Origin: Syntrophaceae bacterium UBA6255
GTDB lineage: Bacteria; Desulfobacterota; Syntrophia; Syntrophales; Smithellaceae
NCBI GenBank assembly: GCA_002441205.1
Contig: DJVN01000060.1
Coordinates: 1-9,126 of the forward strand
DNA: 9,126 nucleotides
Reading direction: 5' to 3'
Each line of letters begins with the position of its first letter. Within the stretch, counting starts at the first letter, position 1. Both the position numbers and the translations under genes were made by a program. Below the pieces are notes generated by a model. The model was not told the DNA's origin and did no database searches. It worked only from the letters and a program-made list of their open reading frames with translations. Below are positions 1-5,592 of this stretch, one piece after another.

Positions 1-30
1 TGGCGGGGGTGGAAATGCTTTTTTGTTTGA

Positions 31-72
31 ATCCTCCCCCGTCGCTTCGCGACACCCCCTCTGGAGGGGGAT
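31..72. repeat. G/C-rich double palindrome downstream of the radical SAM gene
   Basis: Two perfect hairpins lie side by side. GTCGC (41-45) pairs with GCGAC (49-53) around TTC, and CCCCCT (55-60) pairs with AGGGGG (65-70) around CTGG. CCTCCCCC just before them can also pair with the GGGGG arm. The element sits just past the stop codon of the minus-strand radical SAM gene, so it could form in that transcript's 3' end. No T-run follows on the minus strand, so a classic intrinsic terminator is not supported. Similar CCCTCCC/GGGAGGG palindromes occur near 8967-8985, which suggests a dispersed intergenic repeat type. Confidence 0.55.
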
Positions 73-82
73 AATATTTATT

Positions 83-1339
83 TCATCCAATCTTCACCTG
101 CTTCCGGCAGTAATCGCGGAAATTGTTCACGGCGATGAAAAATTCCCGCATCATGATGACCCACAGGTAACGGCCATACGGGGTCAAATGCAGATAGGGA
201 GGAAAATAGCGGAACCCTCTGACGATTTCAAAGGCGGCAATTTCCTTCCACATGGTTTTTAAAAATTTACCGTCATATTTTTTCTGCATGGCCGCGATAT
301 CCAGTTTTGTGCTGAACAGCTTCATTAAAAAATCGTAACGCATCTGATCGGCATTATCGAACTTGCGGGAAGCCTGCAGAGGCAGAATTCCTTTTTCCAG
401 AGAGGCAATGTATTCGGCGATGTCAAAAGTATTGGAATAACAGATTCCGTGCAGATAGCCGATAGCGCCGCTGCCGAGGCCCGCGTATTCTTCGTAATCA
501 ACAACATATTCATCAATCAATGATTCTTTGCGCGAAAAGCACCAGGCCGAAGAAAAATCATAATTTTTCTCCAGACGCCTTACGATCAGCTTGTAGAGTT
601 TTTCTTCGCGTTTGAAATCAACTTCTCCCATGGTATTTTTCATGATATCCCGCGTCAGGTCGGAAATCATCAACGGATAAAAGGTGGTTTGTTCTATGTT
701 CAATTTCAACAAAACTGCCAAATCATCTTCCAGCATTTGGGGCGTTTGGCCGGGGAAATTAAAAATCATATCGGCGTTTAAGGTGTCAAAACTGCCTTGG
801 GTTTTTTTAAGCCTTTCCGCGATAACTTCACCGGAGCCGTATTTTTCGTAACGTCCGATTTTCTTAAGCATTTCATCGTTGAAGGTTTGCACGCCCACGG
901 AAAGTCTCTTGACGCCGCATCGCTGTAAAACCTCAATATTTTTTGTGGTTAAATGATTGGGATTTGTCTCGACCGATATGTCTTTGATAGAGAAAATTTC
1001 CCGCGCCAGATTCAGCGTTTCGGCCAGTTCATCAATCAGCACGGTCGGCGTGCCGCCGCCGACGTAAATTCCTTCGAATTTATAATCTTTTTCCTGATAA
1101 ATTTTAATTTCCCGGCGCAGAGCCTGAAAACATTTCCGGGCAATTGATTCGTCAAATTTTATCCTGTGAAAAGAACAATAGGGACAGAGCTCTTCGCAAA
1201 AAGGAACGTGCAGATAAAGAAGGCGCGGCTTGTCATCTCTGCAGGCGGTGATATCCAGCAGGATGGTGTTTTCGAAATTCAACGAACGGGCGAATTCCCT
1301 TTTCGCGATTCTGGTAACTATTTGATTAATCAAAAGCAA
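83..1339 (-). CDS. HemW/HemN-like radical SAM protein (coproporphyrinogen III oxidase family)
   Basis: This is a 418-residue cytoplasmic radical SAM protein. A CxxxCxxC cluster motif (Cys48, Cys52, Cys55, in HVPFCEELCPYC) should bind the [4Fe-4S] cluster that cleaves S-adenosylmethionine. GGGTPT (94-99), VETNPNHLT and GVQTFNDEML follow in the order seen in HemN/HemW proteins, and the C-terminal third fits the HemN C-terminal domain. The length is between those of HemW (about 380) and HemN (about 455). I do not see the HNxxYW-type heme-binding stretch of true HemW; DYEEYAGLGSGAIGY stands in that area, so heme chaperone or oxidase activity should not be assumed. The longest reading starts at a TTG at 1339. 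A second in-frame TTG at 1333 lies 7 bases after a GGAG ribosome site and is the better start (416 residues). The gene is divergent from def and is read from its own promoter near 1416-1424. Confidence 0.88.
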   Translation of the reverse strand: MLLINQIVTRIAKREFARSLNFENTILLDITACRDDKPRLLYLHVPFCEELCPYCSFHRIKFDESIARKCFQALRREIKIYQEKDYKFEGIYVGGGTPTVLIDELAETLNLAREIFSIKDISVETNPNHLTTKNIEVLQRCGVKRLSVGVQTFNDEMLKKIGRYEKYGSGEVIAERLKKTQGSFDTLNADMIFNFPGQTPQMLEDDLAVLLKLNIEQTTFYPLMISDLTRDIMKNTMGEVDFKREEKLYKLIVRRLEKNYDFSSAWCFSRKESLIDEYVVDYEEYAGLGSGAIGYLHGICYSNTFDIAEYIASLEKGILPLQASRKFDNADQMRYDFLMKLFSTKLDIAAMQKKYDGKFLKTMWKEIAAFEIVRGFRYFPPYLHLTPYGRYLWVIMMREFFIAVNNFRDYCRKQVKIG

Positions 1340-1413
1340 GTCTCCACAAATAAGTTTTTAAAAAAGCTGGCTTTTATGTTGTTTAGCAAAATATATACGC
1401 TGATTGCAAGCTA

Positions 1414-1429
1414 CAATTATACCAATTAT
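1414..1429 (-). promoter_or_regulatory. Extended -10 promoter for the radical SAM gene
   Basis: Read on the minus strand, 1424-1416 is TGGTATAAT, a perfect -10 hexamer with the TG of an extended -10 element. No good -35 lies 16-18 bases upstream, as is common for extended -10 promoters. It would start transcription about 70-75 bases before the TTG start. The + strand carries CAATTAT twice in direct repeat (1414-1420 and 1423-1429, 9-base period) across this hexamer, which could be a protein-binding site. Evidence is by eye only. Confidence 0.45.
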
Positions 1430-1490
1430 CTTCAGATATTAATGATATAATCCTACGTAGATTAGCATGTCATACCGCAGCGATTTACTC

Positions 1491-1522
1491 ATTATCCCCC
1501 TACGCTCCGCTTCGGGGATAAT
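1491..1522. repeat. Hairpin with CGCTnCGCTT loop, copy 1 upstream of def
   Basis: ATTATCCCC (1491-1499) pairs perfectly with GGGGATAAT (1514-1522), a 9-bp stem around the 14-base loop CTACGCTCCGCTTC. The loop closely matches that of the next hairpin, while the stem sequences are unrelated. No T-run follows, so it is not a standard terminator. Confidence 0.75.
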
Positions 1523-1530
1523 TCGACTTG

Positions 1531-1562
1531 CAAATTTTACTACGCTACGCTTGTAAAATTTG
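1531..1562. repeat. Hairpin with CGCTnCGCTT loop, copy 2 upstream of def
   Basis: CAAATTTTAC (1531-1540) pairs perfectly with GTAAAATTTG (1553-1562), a 10-bp stem around the 12-base loop TACGCTACGCTT. It begins eight bases after the previous hairpin and shares its loop but not its stem. It lies 70 bases before the def start codon and could form in a def leader transcript if transcription starts upstream of it. Confidence 0.75.
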
Positions 1563-1632
1563 AGTCTCATTACTTGAAATAACGAAGAATAGGTGATAAA
1601 TGACCTCACAAGATAATTTTTGAGTAAAATTT

Positions 1633-2193
1633 ATGTCCACAAAAAGAGTTTTAGCATTATGGAATGAAGAGGGCGTAGATGCCAAGGATACTTCTGTGTT
1701 AAGGAAGAAATCCGTTGAATTGCCCGTTCCCTTGGATAAAGAAGGGCGTGAAATTGTTCAAACTCTCATAGATGCTTTCATGGCAAGAGATGATGCCTCG
1801 GGATTGGCCGCGCCGCAGATCGGCATAAACAAAAGAGTGATTGTTTTCCGTGCCAAAATTCCTGAGGATGGTCAGAAGAAAATAAAGGATATCAGTGATA
1901 TAGAAGTGCTTATTAATCCGCGGATTACCCAGGAACGCGGCGAAAAAGTAACCGCGGCTGAAGGGTGCCTTTCCTGTCCCGATGTTCAGGTTGAGGTCAG
2001 CCGCTTTCCGGAAATAAAAGTTCGCGCCCTGGATGCCAAGGGGGGTAAAGTTAACAAGAAATATCTGGATTTCATTGCCCGCGTTATCCAGCACGAAGTT
2101 GATCATCTGGACGGCAAACTGATTGTTGATTATGGGGACATTTATTATCCCAAAAGCAAACAACTGTTTTTTGAGAAACTGTTTAAGGAATAG
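1633..2193 (+). CDS. def: Peptide deformylase
   Basis: This metalloenzyme removes the formyl group from the initiator methionine of nascent proteins in the cytoplasm. All three family motifs are present in 186 residues: SGLAAPQIG (56-64), EGCLS (110-114, metal ligand Cys112) and QHEVDHLDG (153-161, ligands His154 and His158, catalytic Glu155). In motif 1 the usual first glycine of GxGLAA is alanine (Ala55), and the last residues continue slightly past the usual end, but nothing essential is missing. The N-terminus, with LRKKSVEL, matches the usual ILRxxS region after a short extension. The ribosome site before the ATG is weak (TGAG about 8 bases upstream). The gene stands alone between hairpin pairs, is not next to fmt, and is separated from gcvT by 303 bases, so co-transcription with the gcv genes is not assured. 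It could be a second deformylase copy of the genome. Confidence 0.93.
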   Translation: MSTKRVLALWNEEGVDAKDTSVLRKKSVELPVPLDKEGREIVQTLIDAFMARDDASGLAAPQIGINKRVIVFRAKIPEDGQKKIKDISDIEVLINPRITQERGEKVTAAEGCLSCPDVQVEVSRFPEIKVRALDAKGGKVNKKYLDFIARVIQHEVDHLDGKLIVDYGDIYYPKSKQLFFEKLFKE

Positions 2194-2200
2194 TGAAACC

Positions 2201-2232
2201 CAAGTTCTAGAAGCGCAGCGCACTGGAACTTG
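2201..2232. repeat. Hairpin with AAGCGnAGCG loop, copy 1 downstream of def
   Basis: CAAGTTCTAG (2201-2210) pairs with CTGGAACTTG (2223-2232), ten pairs including one G-T, around the loop AAGCGCAGCGCA. This loop is the reverse complement type of those at 1500-1513 and 1541-1552. It begins eight bases after the def stop codon and could form at the 3' end of the def message, but there is no T-run. Confidence 0.72.
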
Positions 2233-2243
2233 ATGGTTGAACT

Positions 2244-2269
2244 ATCCCAGGAGCGTAGCGACGCGGGAT
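2244..2269. repeat. Hairpin with AGCGtAGCG loop, copy 2 downstream of def
   Basis: ATCCC (2244-2248) pairs with GGGAT (2265-2269) around AGGAGCGTAGCGACGC. The stem is shorter than in the other copies, but the loop core GCGTAGCG is the same. The neighbouring CCCAA (2199-2203) could pair with TTGGG (2270-2274) and enclose both downstream hairpins in one larger fold. Confidence 0.55.
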
Positions 2270-2301
2270 TTGGGACTCGTTGGCAACAGGAAGCGTTCAA
2301 T

Positions 2302-2330
2302 GAATGAAACAAAATTTTCGTGATTCATTC
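2302..2330. other. Inverted repeat ahead of the gcv operon
   Basis: GAATGAA (2302-2308) and TTCATTC (2324-2330) form a 7-bp inverted repeat around a 15-base A/T-rich centre containing AAAATTTT. It is followed by TTGAAA (2331-2336) and the A/T-rich TATATTTTTACTTATAGT. The region looks like a promoter/operator area for the gcv genes, but I could not place a -35/-10 pair with normal spacing. The inverted repeat could be an operator or a weak stem. Confidence 0.3.
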
Positions 2331-2380
2331 TTGAAATATATTTTTACTTATAGTAGCTTCTTCAACAACAATCAGGACAG

Positions 2381-2494
2381 GTGAAATTGATATATTTCTC
2401 CGCGAAAGTTTTCACCGGAAAAGGCAGCTTCATGCTAAAAATCCAATGCTCCAAGTGCAATAAATCGTTTTTGATGAATGACTGGTTGAAATAG
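2381..2494 (+). CDS. Possible 37-codon CxxC small ORF or leader peptide before gcvT
   Basis: A GTG-started ORF reads MKLIYFSAKVFTGKGSF then MLKIQCSKCNKSF and ends WLK. AGGA lies 3 bases before the GTG, which is rather close; an internal ATG at 2432 would give a 20-residue product. IQCSKCNKSF resembles the first knuckle of zinc-ribbon proteins (MxIQCPxCxxxF type), but the second CxxC pair is missing, so it may be the truncated start of such a gene. The stop codon TAG (2492-2494) lies two bases before the gcvT start codon. Because gcvT has no clear ribosome site of its own, this ORF could feed ribosomes to it. Its status as a real gene is uncertain. Confidence 0.35.
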   Translation: MKLIYFSAKVFTGKGSFMLKIQCSKCNKSFLMNDWLK

Positions 2495-2496
2495 AA

Positions 2497-3591
2497 TTGA
2501 AAAAGACGCCACTATATGAAAAACACGTTGCCTTGAAGGCCAAAGTCATTGATTTTGGCGGTTGGGCCATGCCTGTTCAGTACACCAATGTCATCGATGA
2601 ACACCGAACAACCAGAAGCGCGGCAGGGCTTTTCGATATCTGTCACATGGGAGAAATTGAAGTAAAGGGACCGCAGGCGCTTGATCTTTTGCAACTGGTT
2701 TTGACCAGAAATCTGGCGGATCAGGCTATCGGGCAGATTAAATTATCCGCTCTGCTGAATGAAGAAGGCGGTATCATTGATGATTTAACCGTGTATAGAA
2801 TGGATGAAGATTTCTATCTGCTGGTTACCAACGCCGCGCCCAAGGATAGGGATCTTTATTGGATTAAAAAGATTCTCGAAGAAAGAAAATTTGACTGCCA
2901 TTTAAAAGACATCAGTGATGAAACGGGCAAACTGGATTTGCAGGGGCCGCGCTCTGAAGAGATTTTGCGGAAAATTTCAGACGCCGATTTGAAGAATATG
3001 CGTTTCTATCATTTCTGCAAAGCTCAGGTTGCGGGATTTGAAGCAATCATTTCCCGCAGTGGCTATACGGGAGAGGACGGATTCGAGATTTACGCGTTGG
3101 GCACCGTGATCGGACAAATCTGGGATAAGTTAATGAACGTAGGCGCTGATCTGGGTTTGAAACCTTGTGGTTTGGGCGCGCGCGATACCTTGAGACTGGA
3201 ATCGGGTATGATGCTCAATGGTCAGGATATGGACGAGTCGATAAGTCCGCTGGAAGTACCATACGGCTGGATTGTTGATCCAAACAAGGAATTTATCGGA
3301 TCTGTTCCTCTGAGGGCAAAAAAAGATTCCGGTATCAGAAAAAAGCTGGTAGGATTGGAAATGACCGGACGAGGCATTGCCCGTCATGGTTACACGGTTT
3401 TTAAAGGCGGAAAAGAAATCGGCATTGTGACATCAGGGACTTTTTCGCCGACATTGAACAAGGCAATCGGTATGGCGTTTGTTGATATTGATTGCAGCGT
3501 GCCGGACACTCAAATTGAAATTGCGATTCGTGATACGATGGCTGCGGCGAAAGTGGTTAAACTCCCTTTTTATAAGCGGGAGAAGAGGTAA
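2497..3591 (+). CDS. gcvT: Glycine cleavage system T protein (aminomethyltransferase)
   Basis: GcvT transfers the methylene group from aminomethylated lipoyl-GcvH to tetrahydrofolate, giving 5,10-methylene-THF and ammonia. The 364 residues equal the length of E. coli GcvT and align with it end to end by eye. They include the N-terminal TPLYEKHVAL, DFGGWAMPVQY (19-29), GGIIDDLTVY (91-100, with Asp95/Asp96 at the catalytic folate-contacting position), SGYTGEDGFEI, GARDTLRLE (227-235) and the C-terminal SGTFSPTL. The start is TTG at 2497: an in-frame stop at 2479 rules out a longer form, and KKTPLYEKH matches the family N-terminus. There is no recognisable ribosome site, and a small ORF ends two bases upstream, so translational coupling is possible. 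It is the first gene of the gcv operon; gcvH follows after 104 bases. Confidence 0.96.
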   Translation: MKKTPLYEKHVALKAKVIDFGGWAMPVQYTNVIDEHRTTRSAAGLFDICHMGEIEVKGPQALDLLQLVLTRNLADQAIGQIKLSALLNEEGGIIDDLTVYRMDEDFYLLVTNAAPKDRDLYWIKKILEERKFDCHLKDISDETGKLDLQGPRSEEILRKISDADLKNMRFYHFCKAQVAGFEAIISRSGYTGEDGFEIYALGTVIGQIWDKLMNVGADLGLKPCGLGARDTLRLESGMMLNGQDMDESISPLEVPYGWIVDPNKEFIGSVPLRAKKDSGIRKKLVGLEMTGRGIARHGYTVFKGGKEIGIVTSGTFSPTLNKAIGMAFVDIDCSVPDTQIEIAIRDTMAAAKVVKLPFYKREKR

Positions 3592-3682
3592 TGTATAAAG
3601 TATATTAAAACGGTCAGCGAAATAATGAGCTGCCGGCCTGACGTACACGTGCAGGGTGCCATTAGACGTTTGAAATAACAAG

Positions 3683-3689
3683 AAGGAGG
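3683..3689 (+). promoter_or_regulatory. Strong ribosome binding site of gcvH
   Basis: AAGGAGG is a full anti-16S match, six bases before the gcvH ATG. It is the strongest ribosome site of the operon, in contrast to the poor sites of gcvT, gcvPA and lipA. Higher translation of GcvH would suit its role as the shared lipoyl carrier; that last point is inference. Confidence 0.8.
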
Positions 3690-3695
3690 GGCATT

Positions 3696-4094
3696 ATGGC
3701 CAAGCCAAATCCGGATGACAGATATTATTCCCGCGACCATGAATGGGTCATCTACTACAGTGACGGAACCGCAGTTCTCGGCATAACCGATTACGCTCAG
3801 GAAATGCTGACGGATATTGTTTTTGTTGATTTGCCTGAAGTTGGCAGGCAAGTTGTGCCGCATGCCACGGTGGCTGTAGTCGAATCTGTCAAGTCTGTAT
3901 CGGATGTGTTTTCCCCGGTCAGCGGGGAAGTGATTGAAGTGAATTCGGCACTGGAAGAAACTCCGGAATTGATCAATCAGGATGCTTTTGGCGAGGGCTG
4001 GATTGTGAAAATGCTTTTATTCAATCCGGATGAACTCAATATGCTGCTTACCGCGGCTGATTACGAAGAAATGCTCAAAGAGGAAAAAGAATAA
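3696..4094 (+). CDS. gcvH: Glycine cleavage system H protein (lipoyl carrier)
   Basis: This 132-residue protein carries the lipoyl arm that shuttles the aminomethyl group between the P, T and L proteins. The modified lysine is Lys66 in VVESVKSVSD, followed by FSPVSGEVIEVN. The N-terminal YYSRDHEWV and LGITDYAQEML match the family, as do the length (about 125-130 is usual) and the C-terminal EGWIVKM region. No residue of the lipoyl hairpin is missing. LipA, encoded downstream, should complete the cofactor on this protein. The C-terminal end (MLKEEKE) is charged and slightly longer than usual. gcvPA starts 17 bases after the stop. Confidence 0.97.
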   Translation: MAKPNPDDRYYSRDHEWVIYYSDGTAVLGITDYAQEMLTDIVFVDLPEVGRQVVPHATVAVVESVKSVSDVFSPVSGEVIEVNSALEETPELINQDAFGEGWIVKMLLFNPDELNMLLTAADYEEMLKEEKE

Positions 4095-4111
4095 AGAAAG
4101 AAAAAATAATC

Positions 4112-5437
4112 ATGGATTACTGTCCACACACTTCCGATGATATTGCTCAAATGCAGTCTGTTATTTGTATCTCAAGTCTCGATGAGCTTTTTGCCGATAT
4201 TCCGGAAAAATTCAGATTAAAACAGATGCCGGATATTCCTGAGGGATTATCCGAACAGCAGGCGTTGGCGGTCATGAGCGACGTTGCCGCAAAAAATAGA
4301 CTGCCGCGATTGACCTTGACGGGAGCTGGAGCTTATCATCATTACATTCCAGCGGTGGTCGGCCATATCGTCGGACGGGCGGAATTTTATACGGCTTATA
4401 CTCCTTATCAGGCTGAAATCAGCCAGGGAATCCTTCAGGCAATCTATGAATATCAGACGATGATTGCCCGTCTGACCGGCACCGAACTAGCCAACGCTTC
4501 CATGTATGACGGCGCTTCCGCGATGGCCGAGGCCGCGGTGCTTTGCGCGAAAATGTCCAATCGAAATAAAATTATTGTTGCCCGCTCTGTGCATCGTGAA
4601 TACCGGCAGGTTTTGCGGACATACTGCTGGGCGAACGGCTATACGATTGTTGAATTGCAGTACGCGCCATCCGGTCAAATTGACCTGGAGGCTTTGCAGC
4701 GAAAACTTGATGACCAGGTTGCCGCGGTGATAGTACAAAGTCCTAATTTATTCGGCGTCATCGAAGACATCGCCCCTGCGGTTGACGCCGCTCATCAGAA
4801 GGGAGCATTGCTGGTGGCCGGTTTTACGGACGGGACTGCGCTGGGCATTCTGAAACCTGCGGGAGCCCAGGGCGCTGATTTTGTCGTGGGCGAAGGTCAG
4901 AGTTTCGGCAATGCTCTGAATTATGGAGGACCTTATCTGGGCATCTTTGCCGCCCGGGAGAAATTCATGCGCCGGATACCCGGAAGACTGGTCGGTGCAA
5001 CGGTGGATAAAAAAGGTCGGCGCGGATTTGTGCTGACGTTGCAAACCCGCGAGCAGCACATCCGCCGGGAAAAGGCCACTTCCAATATTTGTTCCAACGA
5101 AGCGCTCTGCGCGCTGGCGGCAGGCGTGTATCTGGCCGCTCTGGGAAAGAATCTTAAAAAACTTGCCGAACTCAATGTTTATAAAGCTCAATACCTGAAA
5201 CACAAACTGCTGGAACTTCCGGGATGGAAAAAAGTATTTTCTGCACCTGCGTATAATGAATTTGTTCTGCGTTGTCCCGATGCCAAAAAGGTTAATGAAA
5301 AGCTGAAACAAGAAGGAATCATCGGCGGGTATGAACTGCACCGGGATTATCCTGAACTGGAAAACACTCTGCTCTTTTGCGCCACAGAAATGATTTCCAA
5401 AGAAGATATGGATAAGGTTGTGGCAATATTGAAGTAA
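4112..5437 (+). CDS. gcvPA: Glycine dehydrogenase (decarboxylating) subunit 1
   Basis: This is the N-terminal half of the split P protein; with GcvPB it forms the PLP enzyme that decarboxylates glycine and loads the aminomethyl group onto lipoyl-GcvH. The 441 residues are normal for the family. Conserved stretches in order are YCPHTSDDI (3-11), GAGAYHHYIP (71-80), TAYTPYQAEISQG (94-106), NASMYDGASA (128-137) and GEGQSFG with YGGP (260-274). This subunit lacks the PLP lysine, which is in GcvPB. The family N-terminus fixes the ATG at 4112, but only a weak purine-rich stretch (AAAGAAAG) precedes it, so coupling to gcvH translation is plausible. The gap to gcvPB is 155 bases, unusually wide for a subunit pair, because a palindromic repeat lies there. 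Confidence 0.96.
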   Translation: MDYCPHTSDDIAQMQSVICISSLDELFADIPEKFRLKQMPDIPEGLSEQQALAVMSDVAAKNRLPRLTLTGAGAYHHYIPAVVGHIVGRAEFYTAYTPYQAEISQGILQAIYEYQTMIARLTGTELANASMYDGASAMAEAAVLCAKMSNRNKIIVARSVHREYRQVLRTYCWANGYTIVELQYAPSGQIDLEALQRKLDDQVAAVIVQSPNLFGVIEDIAPAVDAAHQKGALLVAGFTDGTALGILKPAGAQGADFVVGEGQSFGNALNYGGPYLGIFAAREKFMRRIPGRLVGATVDKKGRRGFVLTLQTREQHIRREKATSNICSNEALCALAAGVYLAALGKNLKKLAELNVYKAQYLKHKLLELPGWKKVFSAPAYNEFVLRCPDAKKVNEKLKQEGIIGGYELHRDYPELENTLLFCATEMISKEDMDKVVAILK

Positions 5438-5448
5438 AAAATCGGTTC

Positions 5449-5573
5449 GTCATACCGGTCGTAGATGACCTCCAGGTTACGAAGGCCGGTATCCAGAGTT
5501 TCTTGTTTAGAACAAATTCTAATTTCTGGATTCCCGATCACCCAGCATACGCTGGCAAAGAGCCGGGAATGAC
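5449..5573. repeat. Compound palindromic repeat between gcvPA and gcvPB
   Basis: ATACCGG (5452-5458) pairs with CCGGTAT (5486-5492), and ATTCCCG (5530-5536) pairs with CGGGAAT (5564-5570). The outer ends are GTCAT and ATGAC, and the inner edges ATCCAGA and TCTGGAT are also complementary, so the whole block can fold as one large inverted repeat. Smaller hairpins lie inside: TTGTT-TAG-AACAA (5503-5515) and CCAGC-ATAC-GCTGG (5542-5555). From memory, GTCAT-n-CCGG...CCGGTATCCAGA and TGGATTCCCG...CGGGAATGAC blocks are common dispersed intergenic repeats in Deltaproteobacteria. This copy is in the operon message and could affect its stability or the gcvPA:gcvPB ratio. Confidence 0.75.
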
Positions 5574-5592
5574 AAAATATAAGAGGTCATTT

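Noticed and set aside
54..72. Intrinsic terminator of the radical SAM gene
   Set aside because: The hairpin is good, but no T-run follows it on the minus strand.
2278..2294. Sigma-54 promoter (TTGGCA ... GC)
   Set aside because: The GG and GC elements are nine bases apart instead of ten, and no TTGC element is present.
2270..2496. Glycine riboswitch upstream of gcvT
   Set aside because: CAGGACAG at 2373-2380 recalls part of the aptamer, but the rest of the conserved core and the tandem aptamer layout are not visible.
4748..5341. 197-codon ORF on the minus strand inside gcvPA
   Set aside because: It is the shadow of a well-conserved gene on the other strand.
5503..5592. N-terminal extension of gcvPB
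   Set aside because: It is translated repeat DNA, starts at TTG without a ribosome site, and is not part of the family N-terminus.
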